DNA from: Bathymodiolus brooksi
Taxonomy: Eukaryota > Mollusca > Bivalvia > Mytilida > Modiolidae
Direction of reading: 5' to 3'
DNA: 64,000 nucleotides
Assembly: GCA_963680875.1 (NCBI GenBank)
Contig: OY804575.1
Location: 27,385,034 to 27,449,033 of the forward strand
The position numbers were made by a program, and so were the translations under genes. The notes under the pieces are model-generated. The model was not told where the DNA came from, did not search any database, and was given only the letters and a program-made list of their open reading frames with translations. Of the stretch, positions 46,170-58,554 are shown piece by piece. Within the stretch, counting starts at the first letter, position 1, and each line of letters starts with the position of its first letter.

Positions 46170-49100
46170 TTTCCTCAGTGACGATCAAAACTTGTTAAAA
46201 TTTTGGTATATTCCAAGAAAATTTGTTAAATAAAATACATCTTTTTGTTTGTTAAAACACATATGTCTAGTTCAATGATCTTCAAAATCTGCTTAAATGT
46301 ATGTATGTACAACTCAAAGAACGATAGTCATAATAAGCAAATTGATCACATCTGAAGAAAAGACAAAAGTTCAAATGTTTGGCAACAAATTTACAACATC
46401 AGGTCTCCATCAATAATGTAAAGAATTTAGATATTTGTTCTGCTATTTCTACTTTACATCAAAATTTGTGTCATCACTTCATTAGGCCATTTTTATGGTC
46501 CATATTTCCATCATAGTGCTAGTTACACAAGTTATTAGACTCCATAACAAAAGATAAGCAGCCACTGACAATAGCTTGATGAATTGGCTATAAGAATGTG
46601 TTGTAATTAACCACACAGTTGTTTGACGAGTTTATAATTAATAAATGATTACTGACCTATTGGTGTGAAGGGAATCCCCCCATCTGATTCCAATAATTTA
46701 ACAAAAATATTTTCACTACTGTCTGAACTCAATAGATGTTATCAGTGCCATCAATTCTCATTATCAATATATAGTTATAAGTTTCCTGACAATGTAGGCT
46801 TGTAGCTGTGCCGATCTCTACAAAATGTATATTTCATCCAGAGTGAAATGGTACACTTCCAATTTAATTTTCTCTTTAACAATGTGTTCACTGTTGAGGG
46901 TATGTTTTTAATCATATAATAATGCCAGCTTCCAACTGCAGAAATAATTATATTAAGGCATAACGAATATTTTTTTTGTGAATTATTATTTCCATTAAAT
47001 GCCAGATTCATAAAAATGAAGCAAGTTATCTGACAAAAAATTCTTCACTGTGTCTGATCATAATCAGAATGTAATCTATAAACATTTGTCTGTAAATTCA
47101 CAAATTTTTGTCAACTCAACTCAATTTCTTCCAGATTTATCATTTACTTTTTCAAGTAAACAAAAAAATGTAACATGTGCATACTGTCAAAGAAATGCCA
47201 GCTATAATTCATAAAGTCCTCGGATCAAAGAGATCATCTACATATCTCTCTCTTGAAGGAATTATTCAGACTTTCCAACACTAATTTTATTAACCCAAGA
47301 AGCCCTCTCCTCACTATAACAATGATAGGGGGAGCTTATGATAAAGAAACCTTTAGATACAATATCTCTGACATGATGGATGTATACAAAGGTCTCCTAT
47401 CTTTTGCACGTCTTTTCACTTCAATCTGCTAGTTTTTGGTTTCAAAATTTCATATCATTCTGAAGCGATAACACTGAAAGATACACATACAACTCTTTAA
47501 TTTTGAGTCATTTCTTTTAATATTAATTAATTTTCTTGCAATAAGTAAACCTTTGTAAGAGCCAAAAACCTTGCAATCTTATCTATTTTTTTATCACTTT
47601 TCCACACACGAATATTCATTTTCATCAACTGCACAGTAAAATAGTTCTCCTAATTGATGTGCATTTCCAGTATTCGTAAGCTGTTAATCAGCATAAAGGG
47701 TTGATTTTTCTTTGGTTCACAGGTTGCCTAATAACAAACAGGTTCTTGTAATCTTTTTTGATATCATCTAATGAACACTATATCTTTCAAAGTAACTTCA
47801 TGTTCAGTAACTTGTATTTTCCACCTTTCATCTGATATACATGATAATTACCATTATATAAAACACTAAGGCTCTGTTTTATCTTACTACACAGTAATTA
47901 AGCCTAAATCATCATTTGCAGTGTTCAGATTCCAAATTATGAAATGTTAAATTTTCATACCACAACTTAAAAAGCTTCCTTTATAGACAGTAACACAACA
48001 AAAACTGCTAAAAATGCTATCATATAAAATTTAAATACAGCAGCACAAAGATGCTGTTTACCTAGTTATTTCACCGACAGGTGTTTCTATGTTAAAATTT
48101 CACTTTTTATCAAAATTTCCAGATGAATGTTTGGTTGACCTATCTGTCGACAGGTAATATTCAATCTTGTGTTCATTAATCTCCTGGGCCAAACATTAAT
48201 TACTTCACAGGTATACTAAATACAGGTATGGCTCCTTCACTAAAAATGTCCTGATTTTATCTGCCAAACTTTCAAATAACTTCACTGATTTTAGTGGCTA
48301 TGATCCCCTCAAGTGTTTTATACATATGAAGTTTAATGTGTACTGCTATCACAAGTTACGATCACTTCTTTTGTTTATGGCCCTTAAATCTGTTTATGTT
48401 TTACCTATAACTGACATAGGTTAGAGATGAATACAGTCAAAGATACTGTATATCCAATTAGTATATTCTGTCCCGTCAAGATTGTGGGAGGGTCAGCTAG
48501 GGTCAATCTGCTAAATTCATCATTATTGGAATCAAAAGTCTTCATGATAGATTGACCATTTACAAAAAGTTAGATCTTGATATACCAGCAATGAACCCGA
48601 TGGTCCACATAAGAGATTGACCATTCCATGATACACATGTGACATATAAGTCCATATGGTAAAACTATCAGCATGTCTAATAATCTGTTGACCATTCACC
48701 TAGTTTCCAATTTCTAATCTCATAAAATGCAAAGTTCTCATGATATCATCAAATGTTTTATTAATAACTCCAAGGAAACTGTATTATCCATTTCAAATGT
48801 TCTCAATGTAACAAATTCTGCACAATATCAACTTCCATTTTTTTCCTTTTGAGAAATTTTATAGTCACCACTTTTCTTATATGTTTACACAATCAATGGG
48901 AAACTGTATATATTTTATAAAAGAGAGACTGGTGTTTTAAAGTGTGATCAATACCAGCTGTTTCTGATAATGTAAATATACAGTAGCTTAGGTCATCGTA
49001 AATCCCACACCAGACACCCATTACTTTGGTCTTTTAAGAGAAGAAATAAATACAGATTACTATAAGTCTTCACCATCAACATTCTTCACTAAATGTCTAA

Positions 49101-50944
49101 ATGTCCTCAGGAATTTATTTTTCATGACATATCAGTTTTAATTCATTAGTCACTTCACATACAGTTTACAGCTGATAAGCTCCTGATGATGTAAATTGTG
49201 TATTGAATATTAATTTATGATTATCTTGACTCAGTCTTTATTTTTAATACATGTAGGCATGAGTTATTGTTTATTTTTGTAATACAGGTAAGAATGAACA
49301 GAAGAAATATTGTTGACAAATCACAAAAAAATAGAAATGTCAAATAATGATTCTATTCTTTCTTTCTTTGCCCAATGGCATTTATTTTGTCATTTAATGA
49401 ACTGTAACACTGAAATAGGTCTTTACAGTACATGTGAGTCAATTCTTTATTTCTCAAATCAATTATCTGTCAGATTGTATGATTAGTGCTGACAAAAACG
49501 TCTTTTGTTTCAACAGATTCATTTTCATGTTGCAATGCTGACAACATATGCTAAACATATATTAAACTGTCCTCATTTTTTCACAACACATGAACTAAGG
49601 AGGTTTTTGTGCTGGATGGCATAGCAATCAAATAAAAAAATTAAATTTGGGAATATACAGCTTTGTATCAAACAGCTGTTGTGGCACGCGTACACACGAG
49701 TCACATACCTAAACATCCAGGCAACAAAATGCAATTTTAAACTGTCACAGGCTAATATTTAATTACATCAAACAGATAATGGCTAAATGTAGTAACGTCC
49801 ACAAACCAAATGTTGAATACAACCACCTGCGTTTTTGATCATGTTGTCTTCATACATGGATGAAGAATTTATCAATCGCAAATAAAATATAATGAGATTC
49901 CCAACTTGACAAGTATTTACAAAGAAATGAAAACTTTTCAAGTATTGAAATAGTAGCAGATTTTCACATAAAACCTGATTTATTGTATGACCATTTATCT
50001 AAAAGACACAATCAAATGTACATGTACATTTTGTATGATACATGTAGTTACGAAAAATCATGTAGAAATTTTAAATCAAGTCTGTAGAAATTCTTAATTA
50101 AGTCTGTTATTGAATGAATATTTCCTAAGTTGAAGCATCTAAATTCTTTTATTTCTTGGAGCTTCAAATATGTTACAATAAAGGTTTGCTGCTCAAGGTA
50201 ATTCTATGCCAATAAAGAAGTATAAGCAAGTTTTATTATCATTTTTTTAGTAAAACTGTTCTTGAAGAGCTATTTCTATATTTCTATTTCCACTTGAACT
50301 TGAAGACTTGACAATTGAATGTGCCAATATTTTTTTTTCAGACAGGACATTCACAACACCAATTATAACATTTTAACATTAAAACTGAAATCGAAGATCT
50401 AAATCCTTTGTTGATACAGTTTGGATAAAAACTATTTTAAGACATTTCCAATCATATTACACAAATTACTTGACTTCTATCCCACTTATTGTCCTATATC
50501 TTATGTTGCCATACCATAAAAATAAACATGCTGCACTGCTGTGTCTGATCTATTCAACATTTTAGTACATCTTTATAAATTATAATGATACCAACTTTAT
50601 TGATTCTGGGTAGATCTTTTACACAAAAATATTGAACAAAGTTTTTTAATTCTTTATAATTATTTTTATTGATGGTGTTAATTTTCTTTATTATTTCATT
50701 CTAATCATCAGTTTATAATCCATACATTGATTTTTCATACACCATTTTATGCCAGGCAGCCTATATAGATATCTCCCTTCTCTCTTATATTACATAATCA
50801 GCTTAGATAATTACTAAAAACTCCTTGATAATAAGACTATAAATAATTACTAAGCCTAAAACAACATTAGAAACTACAGACTGAAAAAAATCCTTTTATA
50901 TGACTTTAATAAACCATTACATTCCTGATGTCAACTACAATTTA
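46170..50944. other. Long intron stretch, no recognised feature
   Basis: About 4.8 kb of AT-rich, relatively repeat-poor DNA upstream of the possible alternative first exon. No gene, satellite or mobile element was recognised. Being repeat-poor in this window, it is the likeliest place for intronic control sequence. Confidence 0.45.
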
Positions 50945-51148
50945 AACTTGAATGAATTAAAGAATGACAACTTGATTCTGATTGGATGAGGCCCAAAATT
51001 TAAAGGTATCAAATACTAGGTATATTTCACAGAATTTACTTTAGAATATAAAGTAAAACTTGAATGAATTAAAGAATGACACCTTGATTCTGATTGGACG
51101 AGGCCCAAAATTTAAAGGTATCAAATACTTGGTATACTTCACAGAATA
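50945..51148. repeat. Direct duplication of ~90 bp
   Basis: ACTTGAATGAATTAAAGAAT ... TTGATTCTGATTGGA.GAGG and AATTTAAAGGTATCAAATAC occur at about 50946-51036 and again at 51058-51147, 112 bp apart, with a handful of differences. Confidence 0.85.
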
Positions 51149-53204
51149 CTTAGATACTAACTGATTTGCTGTAACCTAACCTTTAATTCTTTAAGACTTC
51201 TTTACTACTTGGAGAAAAAAAGCTTTAACTATCATGCAAAAAAATATTGCTAATAATTATGCAAAAAATTCTTTGCAATTCCTGAATGTAAAAAAAATGA
51301 ATAGACATTTTTGTTGGTTATTCGTGGTACAGGAAACCAGAAATATTTGTGAATTGCTTTAAATGTTTCTGAGAATTTTAAATTGCAAATCTTTGTTCCT
51401 GTTACAAGCCAGATTTGATTTAGCCAAATTCTGTCTATTTAAATTCTCCCTAACATAATAGCTAGGATTTGAACATTAAAAATGAAATTATTTTTTTGTC
51501 TTAAAACATAAAAGTTGCATACCACATTTGACTTTTCCAATCTTAACTACCTATATTTACCTAAGGAGAAAAGGTTTAAAACTTTTAATCTAGACCTAAC
51601 AATTCTTTAAAAGCATGAAATAGCATAATTTGATAAATTTAAACAACAATAGATTAATAATGACAATGAACCAAGCATTTTCCCACATCAAGATTTTAAC
51701 TGCTTCAGGAAACGATGCAGGTTTTAACAACATGCAGACGACACGTAATCTCGCTAACTCTGTGTTATCACCTATTATACAACATGCAGTAGTTGACCTA
51801 TAACATGTAAATCTAACTATTACCAATAACTTTAGACATTAACTAACAAAATTTTATCCTAAGATATGGGTGATGCCAATACAACTTGACTCAACTACTA
51901 GTATATAACATTGACTAAACATTGCACATGTCTAGTAATGGTCAAAGGTTTGTTACAGGTGGCAACATAAATTCTGACAGACAGACAGGAGGACATACGG
52001 AAGAAGTGCAATCATATAGTTCTACTTTGGGAACCTTAGAGGACAAAAAAAATCATATTTAAATCTTGGAAAAAAAAATCAGTATTTATTGACACAAATG
52101 TCTTTGCTTTATCTCCCTTTGACCAAACTTCCTCTACAGATTCTGGTCGTGGACCTTGACTGTCAAAACCCTTAATACTACACAGACCATTATACTACAA
52201 TGTACAATGTTACAGGTGGAACTTTACTTTGTATAACAACTAACTTTGTTATAAACAAGATACACTACTATTCCTTAAAAACACAATCCATTTCAAATTT
52301 AAAGTCAGAAAATTCTCAAACAATAAACAATGATGAATGATTGAAAACACAAGTCATTATCTCTCCTGAACTCATGAATTATTTATTATTATAACAACCA
52401 TTTTATCTGAGCTACATCTTATTATAACAACTAATAAATGGCAATATATTAGACTTATATCTTATGATTCAACAAGGTCTTGTGTTTTACAATCATCAAA
52501 TCTAAGAAAAAATGCCTGTGTTCGATGTCAGTTACTAATACAAACAAATATTACTTCTCAAGATTTAGGTATGTTCAGGATTTGGTACTTTGATTATGTT
52601 GAAGATTTATTAGAAGTACATGACTTTTGTATCACTTCATTTTTTTTTAAACATTTTATAATGAAAGCCATGACCAGAAATTCCAAAGTGTTCTATCAAT
52701 ATCAGTTTACAAAATTTATGCATTGTTGTCAAAATTTGAACCCACTATCAGTCTGTCTCAAATTATCTACAGCTGACTATAAAATCCCATTCAATGTATG
52801 CCTTACAGACAAAATCTTTTTTTTTTATTAATTCTGCCAGAAAATCTACACAAATTCCAGGCCATTCCAATATTGAAATCCTATTATAAAAATGTCATGA
52901 AATAGTAAACCAAGAACCATTATCCTTGTATAATTATAAAGTATTATCATTAATATGTCAAGAAACTATAAGACCATTTACTATTGATCAACAAGGAGTG
53001 TTTACATTGAAGTTTGAGATCCATAATAAAATAATTTTCTTCTAAAGAGACAACAAAAAGGTTATAATTGAAAAGAATAACCCATTTATCCCAGTATGTA
53101 TACAGAAGGTGGGAACATTTCATTGTGGTGTAAACTGTTCTGATGGTTTATTTTATAATTAAGACTATCAAGTTTTGACTTAAACAAAGAACAGTGCTTT
53201 GTGA
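51149..53204. other. Long intron stretch, no recognised feature
   Basis: AT-rich, no gene or repeat recognised. Confidence 0.45.
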
Positions 53205-53234
53205 CAGGGTGGAATAAACTAAATCGGTAGAGTA

Positions 53235-54421
53235 CAGAGCTCCAGATAAGCTGTGTTTTTGCATGATTATGCAAATAAAATTAACAAAAACCCAATTTTT
53301 CTATTTCCTTTGCGTTGTTGAACCCAATTCTTCGTTTAATGAGTGCTTACTTCACTCATTCATTTTTATGTAGTTGCATAATTAAAGCATATCGTATGAT
53401 ATCTGTTGCGTGACATTTTACTTTCTCTTTCACTCGTCAACACTCGTAAGATTACAAATCTCCCGAGGTTTGCCGATATATAGTTCTGATGGGATCCGTT
53501 ACTTCTATCTAAGGGTGCGAGGAGTTCCAAATATTCACTCCACTTAAAGTGATCCGCAGAATTAGGAGGAAATAAATTCCAGTTCCCTGCTAGAATTTAG
53601 TCTTGTTTGCCTTGAAATTAATTTGGTAGCGGTTTCAGTCTATTATTATGAATCGTCGAGGGAGGAAGAAAGCCCCTTTACGGGCGAATTATTCTATCGC
53701 TAATTATTTAAAGACAGATTCAAAAGCCATGATTACACAAATTTTAGATACGCTGATTGGAAATGCTGTAAATCATAGTAAAATTGTTGCAACAGAAATC
53801 ATTGACGATATTTTGAAAGGGGCAGTAAAGACTTACAATAATTCAACAAAACGGAAGCATTCAGTCACAGACAAAACTTTTGTCACTTGGAAAGAAAAAT
53901 TTCCATGGCTATGTAAAGTAGAGAAAAACGGTATTCCATATTTGTAATGCACAGAATGCATATCAGCTGCTTCCAAGGGTATTAAAATCAGTAGTGTAGG
54001 GGGGCATGAGGGTACCCCCAACTTCCAGTTTTCTGCAGTAACTCGACATAACGGGATAGTCTATTTATTTTAACGGGAATGCAGGACAAGACCCCCTCTC
54101 AGGATTTTTTCTTTACATATACGTATCATCTACACCAATGAAAAATATTTAAAGAATACAGTATGATGTACATCAGGAGAATAAAACTGGATGTATACAT
54201 TTTCAATGCCTGATACACCTGCAACAAAAAAACAATGCATGTCATGTACAGAAAGTAAAAGACCCAATTCAAATTATTCATGGTGGGTTTAAAAACCCAA
54301 TTGAATCTTATTCTGGTGAGTGAAAAATTTGAAGTAAAGCATTTAAAAAATAGATCACCCAATGGAAATGCTAAACAGGTGAGTTAAAAACCCATTTTAA
54401 GACACCTTATCTGGAGCTCTG
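53235..54421 (+). mobile_element. 1187-bp DNA transposon remnant inside the 23-bp satellite
   Basis: The left end CAGAGCTCCAGATAAGCTGT and the complement of the right end CAGAGCTCCAGATAAGGTGT differ at one of 20 positions. GAGTA flanks both ends (53230-53234, 54422-54426), a 5-bp duplication. The superfamily is uncertain: the carried reading frame points to a hAT relative, but the duplication is shorter than the usual 8 bp. Confidence 0.8.
53648..54060 (+). pseudogene. Truncated zinc-finger transposase-like frame
   Basis: The frame opens with MNRRGRKKAPLRANYSIANY and runs to TWKEKFPWLCKVEKNGIPYL, then TAA (53945-53947). Read-through in the same frame gives CTECISAASKGIKISS ... PNFQFSAVTRHN, so the stop falls just before a C-x2-C...H finger of the kind at the N-terminus of some hAT-like and KIAA1586-like proteins (W-x3-FPWL, then CxxC). 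No catalytic region follows. Either the element keeps only the N-terminal exon, or this is a decayed fragment. Function not known. Confidence 0.5.
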
Positions 54422-54811
54422 GAGTAGAATAAAGTGAATCATTTGTGTGGAATAAAGTGAATTGTTCGAGTGGAATAAACAGAATCAGTAATGGAATAAA
54501 CTAAATCAGTTGTGAAATAAACTGTATCGGTAGTGTGGAATAAACTGAATCAGTAGAGTGGAATAAACTGAATCAGTAGAGTGGAATAGACTGAATCTGT
54601 AGTGTGGAATAAACTGTATCGGTAGAATGGAATAAACTGTATCATTAGAGTGGAATAAACTGTATCATTAGAGTGGAATAAACTGTATCGGTAGAGTGGA
54701 ATAAACTGAATCAGTAGTGTGGAATAAACTGAATCATTTGTGTGGAATAAACTGAATCAGTTGTGTGGAATAAACTGAATCATTTGTGTGGAATAAACTG
54801 AATCATTAGAG

Positions 54812-54915
54812 AAGCAACAAATGCCAATTTCATAATCTTTGCTATGACTTGTTCGGGACTCGAACCCACGATCTACTGCATTCGAGGTGTGCACGCTAAC
54901 TATTACACCACTGAT
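54812..54915 (-). repeat. tRNA-like SINE copy
   Basis: The minus strand reads GGTGTAATAGTTAGCGTGCA ... CAGTAGATCGTGGGTTCGAG, then TCCCGAACA. GTGGGTTCGAGTCCCG is an excellent B box. It is the closest to a real tRNA shape of the three family members but continues into SINE body (CAAAGATTATGAAATTGGC). Confidence 0.65.
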
Positions 54916-55375
54916 GCGGTTAAATGTTTATTATGTACATTAGATCAAAGTATTCAAATAGACACCCTGCAGTAATGGGAAGCAACTCTTGGTTTAAAGA
55001 CAGATTACCAAGTAGAAACTGAACATGTTAAAGTGACCCCTTTCCTCTTCTGACAATTATCACTTGAAAAACTTTATTAACAAGATAGTTTTTTGATTGC
55101 ACCATTGTATGAAAAAGAGTTGACTGCTTAAACAGCACCACCAAATAAATTTAGTGAGAATCACCAACTGCAATATAATATACATGGTACACCTCCTCTC
55201 CCTTATCACAGGTGATCATACCAAATGTCATCTAGATTTGTCAAATCAAACAACATGTATATTAGTACAGCTGTCAAACTCTAATTGAGTCTATACATTG
55301 AACTGAACCAACAATATCACAATACCAGTCTGTACAACTTGGGTAATATCAGTATGATCTGTATACATGATAATA
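54916..55375. other. Intron sequence, no recognised feature
   Basis: Nothing recognised between the SINE and the pogo-like element. Confidence 0.5.
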
Positions 55376-56503
55376 CAGTCAAACTTCGGTGCCTCGAACT
55401 CGGATCAGTCGAATACCACGGATGGCTCGAACTGATTTGAAAGTCCCATCTATTTTCCTTATATATCTAAATTTTAAAAACTTTCGCTCGAAGTTCGAAC
55501 ACCGATACCTCGAACAGTCGAACTCAATAGATGGTCCTGTCAATAATAAAATCACGAGTTTTACCATGCCAAACTGGAACATCGCAATTTAATTGACAGA
55601 TGTACGTTACACTTGAATGTGCTTACAGCAAGGTGTGATAAATGTCAGATTACCAACAGATAATTGTTTACTTAACAATTACAGGTTGAGGGATAATTTG
55701 TGTTAATTAGTCATTAAATTCAGCTGTGGCTTGATTATTAAACATTAATTACGATTAACAAAGAACGAATATTGAACCCGAGAATCATGTCGCTGATTGT
55801 ACCAAGCCGAGCCTGCACTCGAAAATAATTAAAACAATCAAATGTTTACAATTGTAATAAAGTTTATTAAAACAATATTTTATCATTTAAAATTGTTATT
55901 ACATGAATTATTATCATTGAGTCTTTTATTTTAAATTGATATAGTTGCTGTGATTGAATAATATCAAACTGCGTGATCTCAAGGTTCATCTTAATACCAC
56001 AAAAAAAAAATGTACTAGTAGTGAAATTCCGATTAACCCGAGTTTTTATGTGTATATAATACCAAAAGAAACAAATATAATTGCTTCGAATTAAAATTAA
56101 AAAAAAAAGATCATTGGCTAGAATTTGAAAATTTACCATTAAAAAAATATATCCGAATTATCAAGCATTATACCGATATCGATCCAAGTGTTAATACCCG
56201 ACCTCGTATTTCCTGTATATAAAATAGATCGCGAACAAAGTGAAAAAACGTTTCTAAGGAACGCTTGAAGATATCAAATAGGTATTCAGAAGCCGGTCTT
56301 TGAGAACTTTCTAAAGGATTAAATATTTTTTACGAGAAAGGCCCACTTTGCTGTGTATCAGTAATCATAGCGTAATGAAAATGCCCCTGGTCAGAATCAC
56401 ATGTTTTTCTCTCTGAAATTACGGGACCTCGGTGGCTCGAACTTCCAATAGCTCGAACACATTTTGACAGTCCCTTCGAGTTCGAGGCAGCGAAGTTCTA
56501 CTG
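55376..56503. mobile_element. Pogo/Tigger-like element, non-autonomous, 1128 bp
   Basis: The left end CAGTCAAACTTCGGTGCCTC and the complement of the right end CAGTAGAACTTCGCTGCCTC match at 17 of 20 positions. Both continue with GAACTCG and are followed inward by more CTCGAA motifs (for example GATACCTCGAACAGTCGAAC). TA flanks both ends (55374-55375, 56504-56505). No transposase frame was found; the short frames at 55379-55592 only read through the terminal repeat. Confidence 0.85.
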
Positions 56504-58300
56504 TATATAAATCTCATGCAACCTATTTTCTATCATAATAGTAATATTCTATATCGTTACAACTCTATACCAGATTTTTACTTATTATGTAATTTTTCAA
56601 CAACGAAAATTGAGATTCATTCAAAAAACAAATTATGGTGAATTTATCCTGATTTCATTGTAAATCTTTCTATAATTTTCTGTAGTATAGTAATGCTACT
56701 TTACAGCAAATTTTACATTTTAATTGCATATTTTCAAAAATAATTAGGTTGAAAATTGTCTGTTTTTCCACTGATGCTGGCATTAATTCAAACACCAAAC
56801 ACTACCACTTATAAATAGTTCTCTTGAAACACAACTTTATAAGAAAATTTTCTTTGATGTTCTTGACCTTTGAACTCTTCCTATATGTATATCTAGACTA
56901 TATACTTGTTGACAAATGTTTCTATTATATTTTAGATATTACAATCTGTACTACAATATATACAGTACAATCATTACATACTTTCCAACTGTAGTTTATA
57001 GTGCAACAGGAAATAAAGAAAAGCATGCAAGGGAGTGAACTCAATATCTACAAGGATCTAAATTGCACAGAACTATTTATTAACCAACATCACCATCACA
57101 TACAAAATACATTACAGAGGAAATCGTTCTTATACAAAATGTTTCTGGCATCAGAATAAATTATTAGAAAGATGTATCAACATCATCAAAACTCAAACAG
57201 AAAGAGCATTTTTTTCTAACATAAAAAAAGGGAGATTACACTTCCAGCCACACCTCATTAATTTGTCATTACTCTAATATCAATTTGTATTTATTATAAA
57301 TTATGTATATGTTCTGTATACATATTTTCATATTGTAGTATCCACTATTATTTTTACCATTCAAATACATCTTTACAACAAATCAAAAAAAGAATCTTCT
57401 CCGATTTAATTTGATATAAAAGGGACTTAATACAATATTTGTGGCCTTTTGCTAATATTTCATATATGAACCCAAAATATTTACTTGGAAACATGCATTT
57501 CGATTTTTCTACAATAACACAAAATATCTGAAGCAAGATTTTGTCTAAAACCTTCATGAGAACTACAAATCAAGGAAGTGTGGCATCAATGTTAGGATTC
57601 TTATTTTTGTTGTTTTTTCTTAAATATTTCAAGACTTGATCTTGTTGGCTCCAAATATCTTTGACTTTGGCTATATACAGGAAGTGATGGTGAAATCAAG
57701 GTTTAAATAAAAACATGACAAAACTAAATGGGACAACAGAGCTCTTACCTTCCAAGTCTAAAGTTCCTATTTACAGAGAGAAAGAAAAACTCAATACAGT
57801 CAAGAAGAAAAGATCTTTTATAATTTACAAAATGTAGACTGAGTCTTGATTCTCTTCAATCAATTCATTCTAAATTCATTAAATTACATTTACGAATTTA
57901 TTTCCTTTTCTAGAAATTGAAAATATATATATATATATATAATTTTGATTAAAAAAATGTTTGCAGAAAAGTAACACTCGGTCATCACATCTTGTATATT
58001 TGTAGACAATACCACAACTATAAGCAGGTTAGAAATTATATATATAATTGACTACTGGAGTACTGGAATAACAATGATTGTAATATCAGAATTTTACAAG
58101 GTTTTGTGCTAAGAGTATGTTTAGTCACATTAAGCTAACTACCTTCATGATTAATTAAATAAGATGGAATTCAACGAAATGTAAACAAGCAATTTCCAAC
58201 TTTAAAACTAAAACATAATACGTGAACAGTACACTGCCTTTACAAACTTTTAGAAAAGAGCCGTTCTGATGAACAGACAGAATACTATATCACCACTTAC
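56504..58300. other. Intron sequence, no recognised feature
   Basis: A (TA)n run lies at about 57922-57942. No gene was seen in this first part of the intron after the WW1 exon. Confidence 0.5.
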
Positions 58301-58383
58301 CATCATCATCACAGTCTATAGCAGTCTGTTTACATAGATTGGCTAACCGTGGATCTAACCAATGAGTTGTTTCTGTGTCATGG
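58301..58383 (-). CDS. MAGI: MAGI exon, 83 nt: second half of WW1
   Basis: Acceptor tgaacttttcag and donor gtaagtgg bound HDTETTHWLDPRLANLCKQT followed by AIDCDDD. THWLDPRL is the second-Trp strand of MAGI WW1 (TTTWLDPRL in vertebrates). The last base joins the WW2 exon as [14 protein letters not shown], like the acidic hinge between WW1 and WW2 in vertebrate MAGI. The first base completes a codon expected to be Asp from an upstream exon not in the window. The next exon is about 31.8 kb away. Confidence 0.93.
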
Positions 58384-58554
58384 CTGAAAAGTTCAAATAT
58401 ATATATATTACATAATTAAAATGAAACCTGATGTAGTATTTTTACAGATACAAATACCTAAAATAATTGACCAGCCTTCACAGGCTTAAGATACACTGCT
58501 TATTAATCTATTTATACAAAACATAATAATAAAAACATTTATCATATTTAAAAC

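Larger units (their letters stand above)
53205..54811. repeat. 23-bp satellite, split by a 1.19-kb insertion
   Basis: The unit is GTGGAATAAACTGAATCAGT plus AGA or TGT; about one copy lies left of the insertion (53210-53234) and about 17 lie right (54422-54811). Units vary at AATC/TATC and CAGT/CGGT/CATT. Excising 53235-54421 with one GAGTA restores the array phase. Confidence 0.92.
628..58383 (-). other. MAGI: MAGI-type scaffold gene, partial (ten exons placed)
   Basis: MAGI proteins are cytoplasmic scaffolds at epithelial junctions and synapses. Their WW domains bind PPxY-type ligands and their PDZ domains bind C-terminal tails of membrane proteins. The exons here give, in order, half of WW1, WW2, a linker, PDZ1, PDZ2 and a further linker, which is the MAGI domain order. 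Each exon was bounded by an AG acceptor and GT donor and each junction keeps codon phase (1-1, 2-2, 1-1, 1-1, 1-1, 1-1, 1-1, 0-0, 1-1). Exon lengths in transcript order are 83, 58, 59, 102, 39, 189, 651, 38, 85 and 45 nt, about 449 codons. PDZ0 and guanylate kinase should lie upstream beyond 64000, and later PDZ domains downstream before position 1. Exon boundaries come from reading, not from transcripts; the family assignment is firm. Confidence 0.93.

Noticed and set aside
54830..54912. Functional tRNA gene
   Set aside because: The B box is excellent, but flanking SINE body sequence is shared with 13.8 and 41.5 kb, so it is a retroposed copy.
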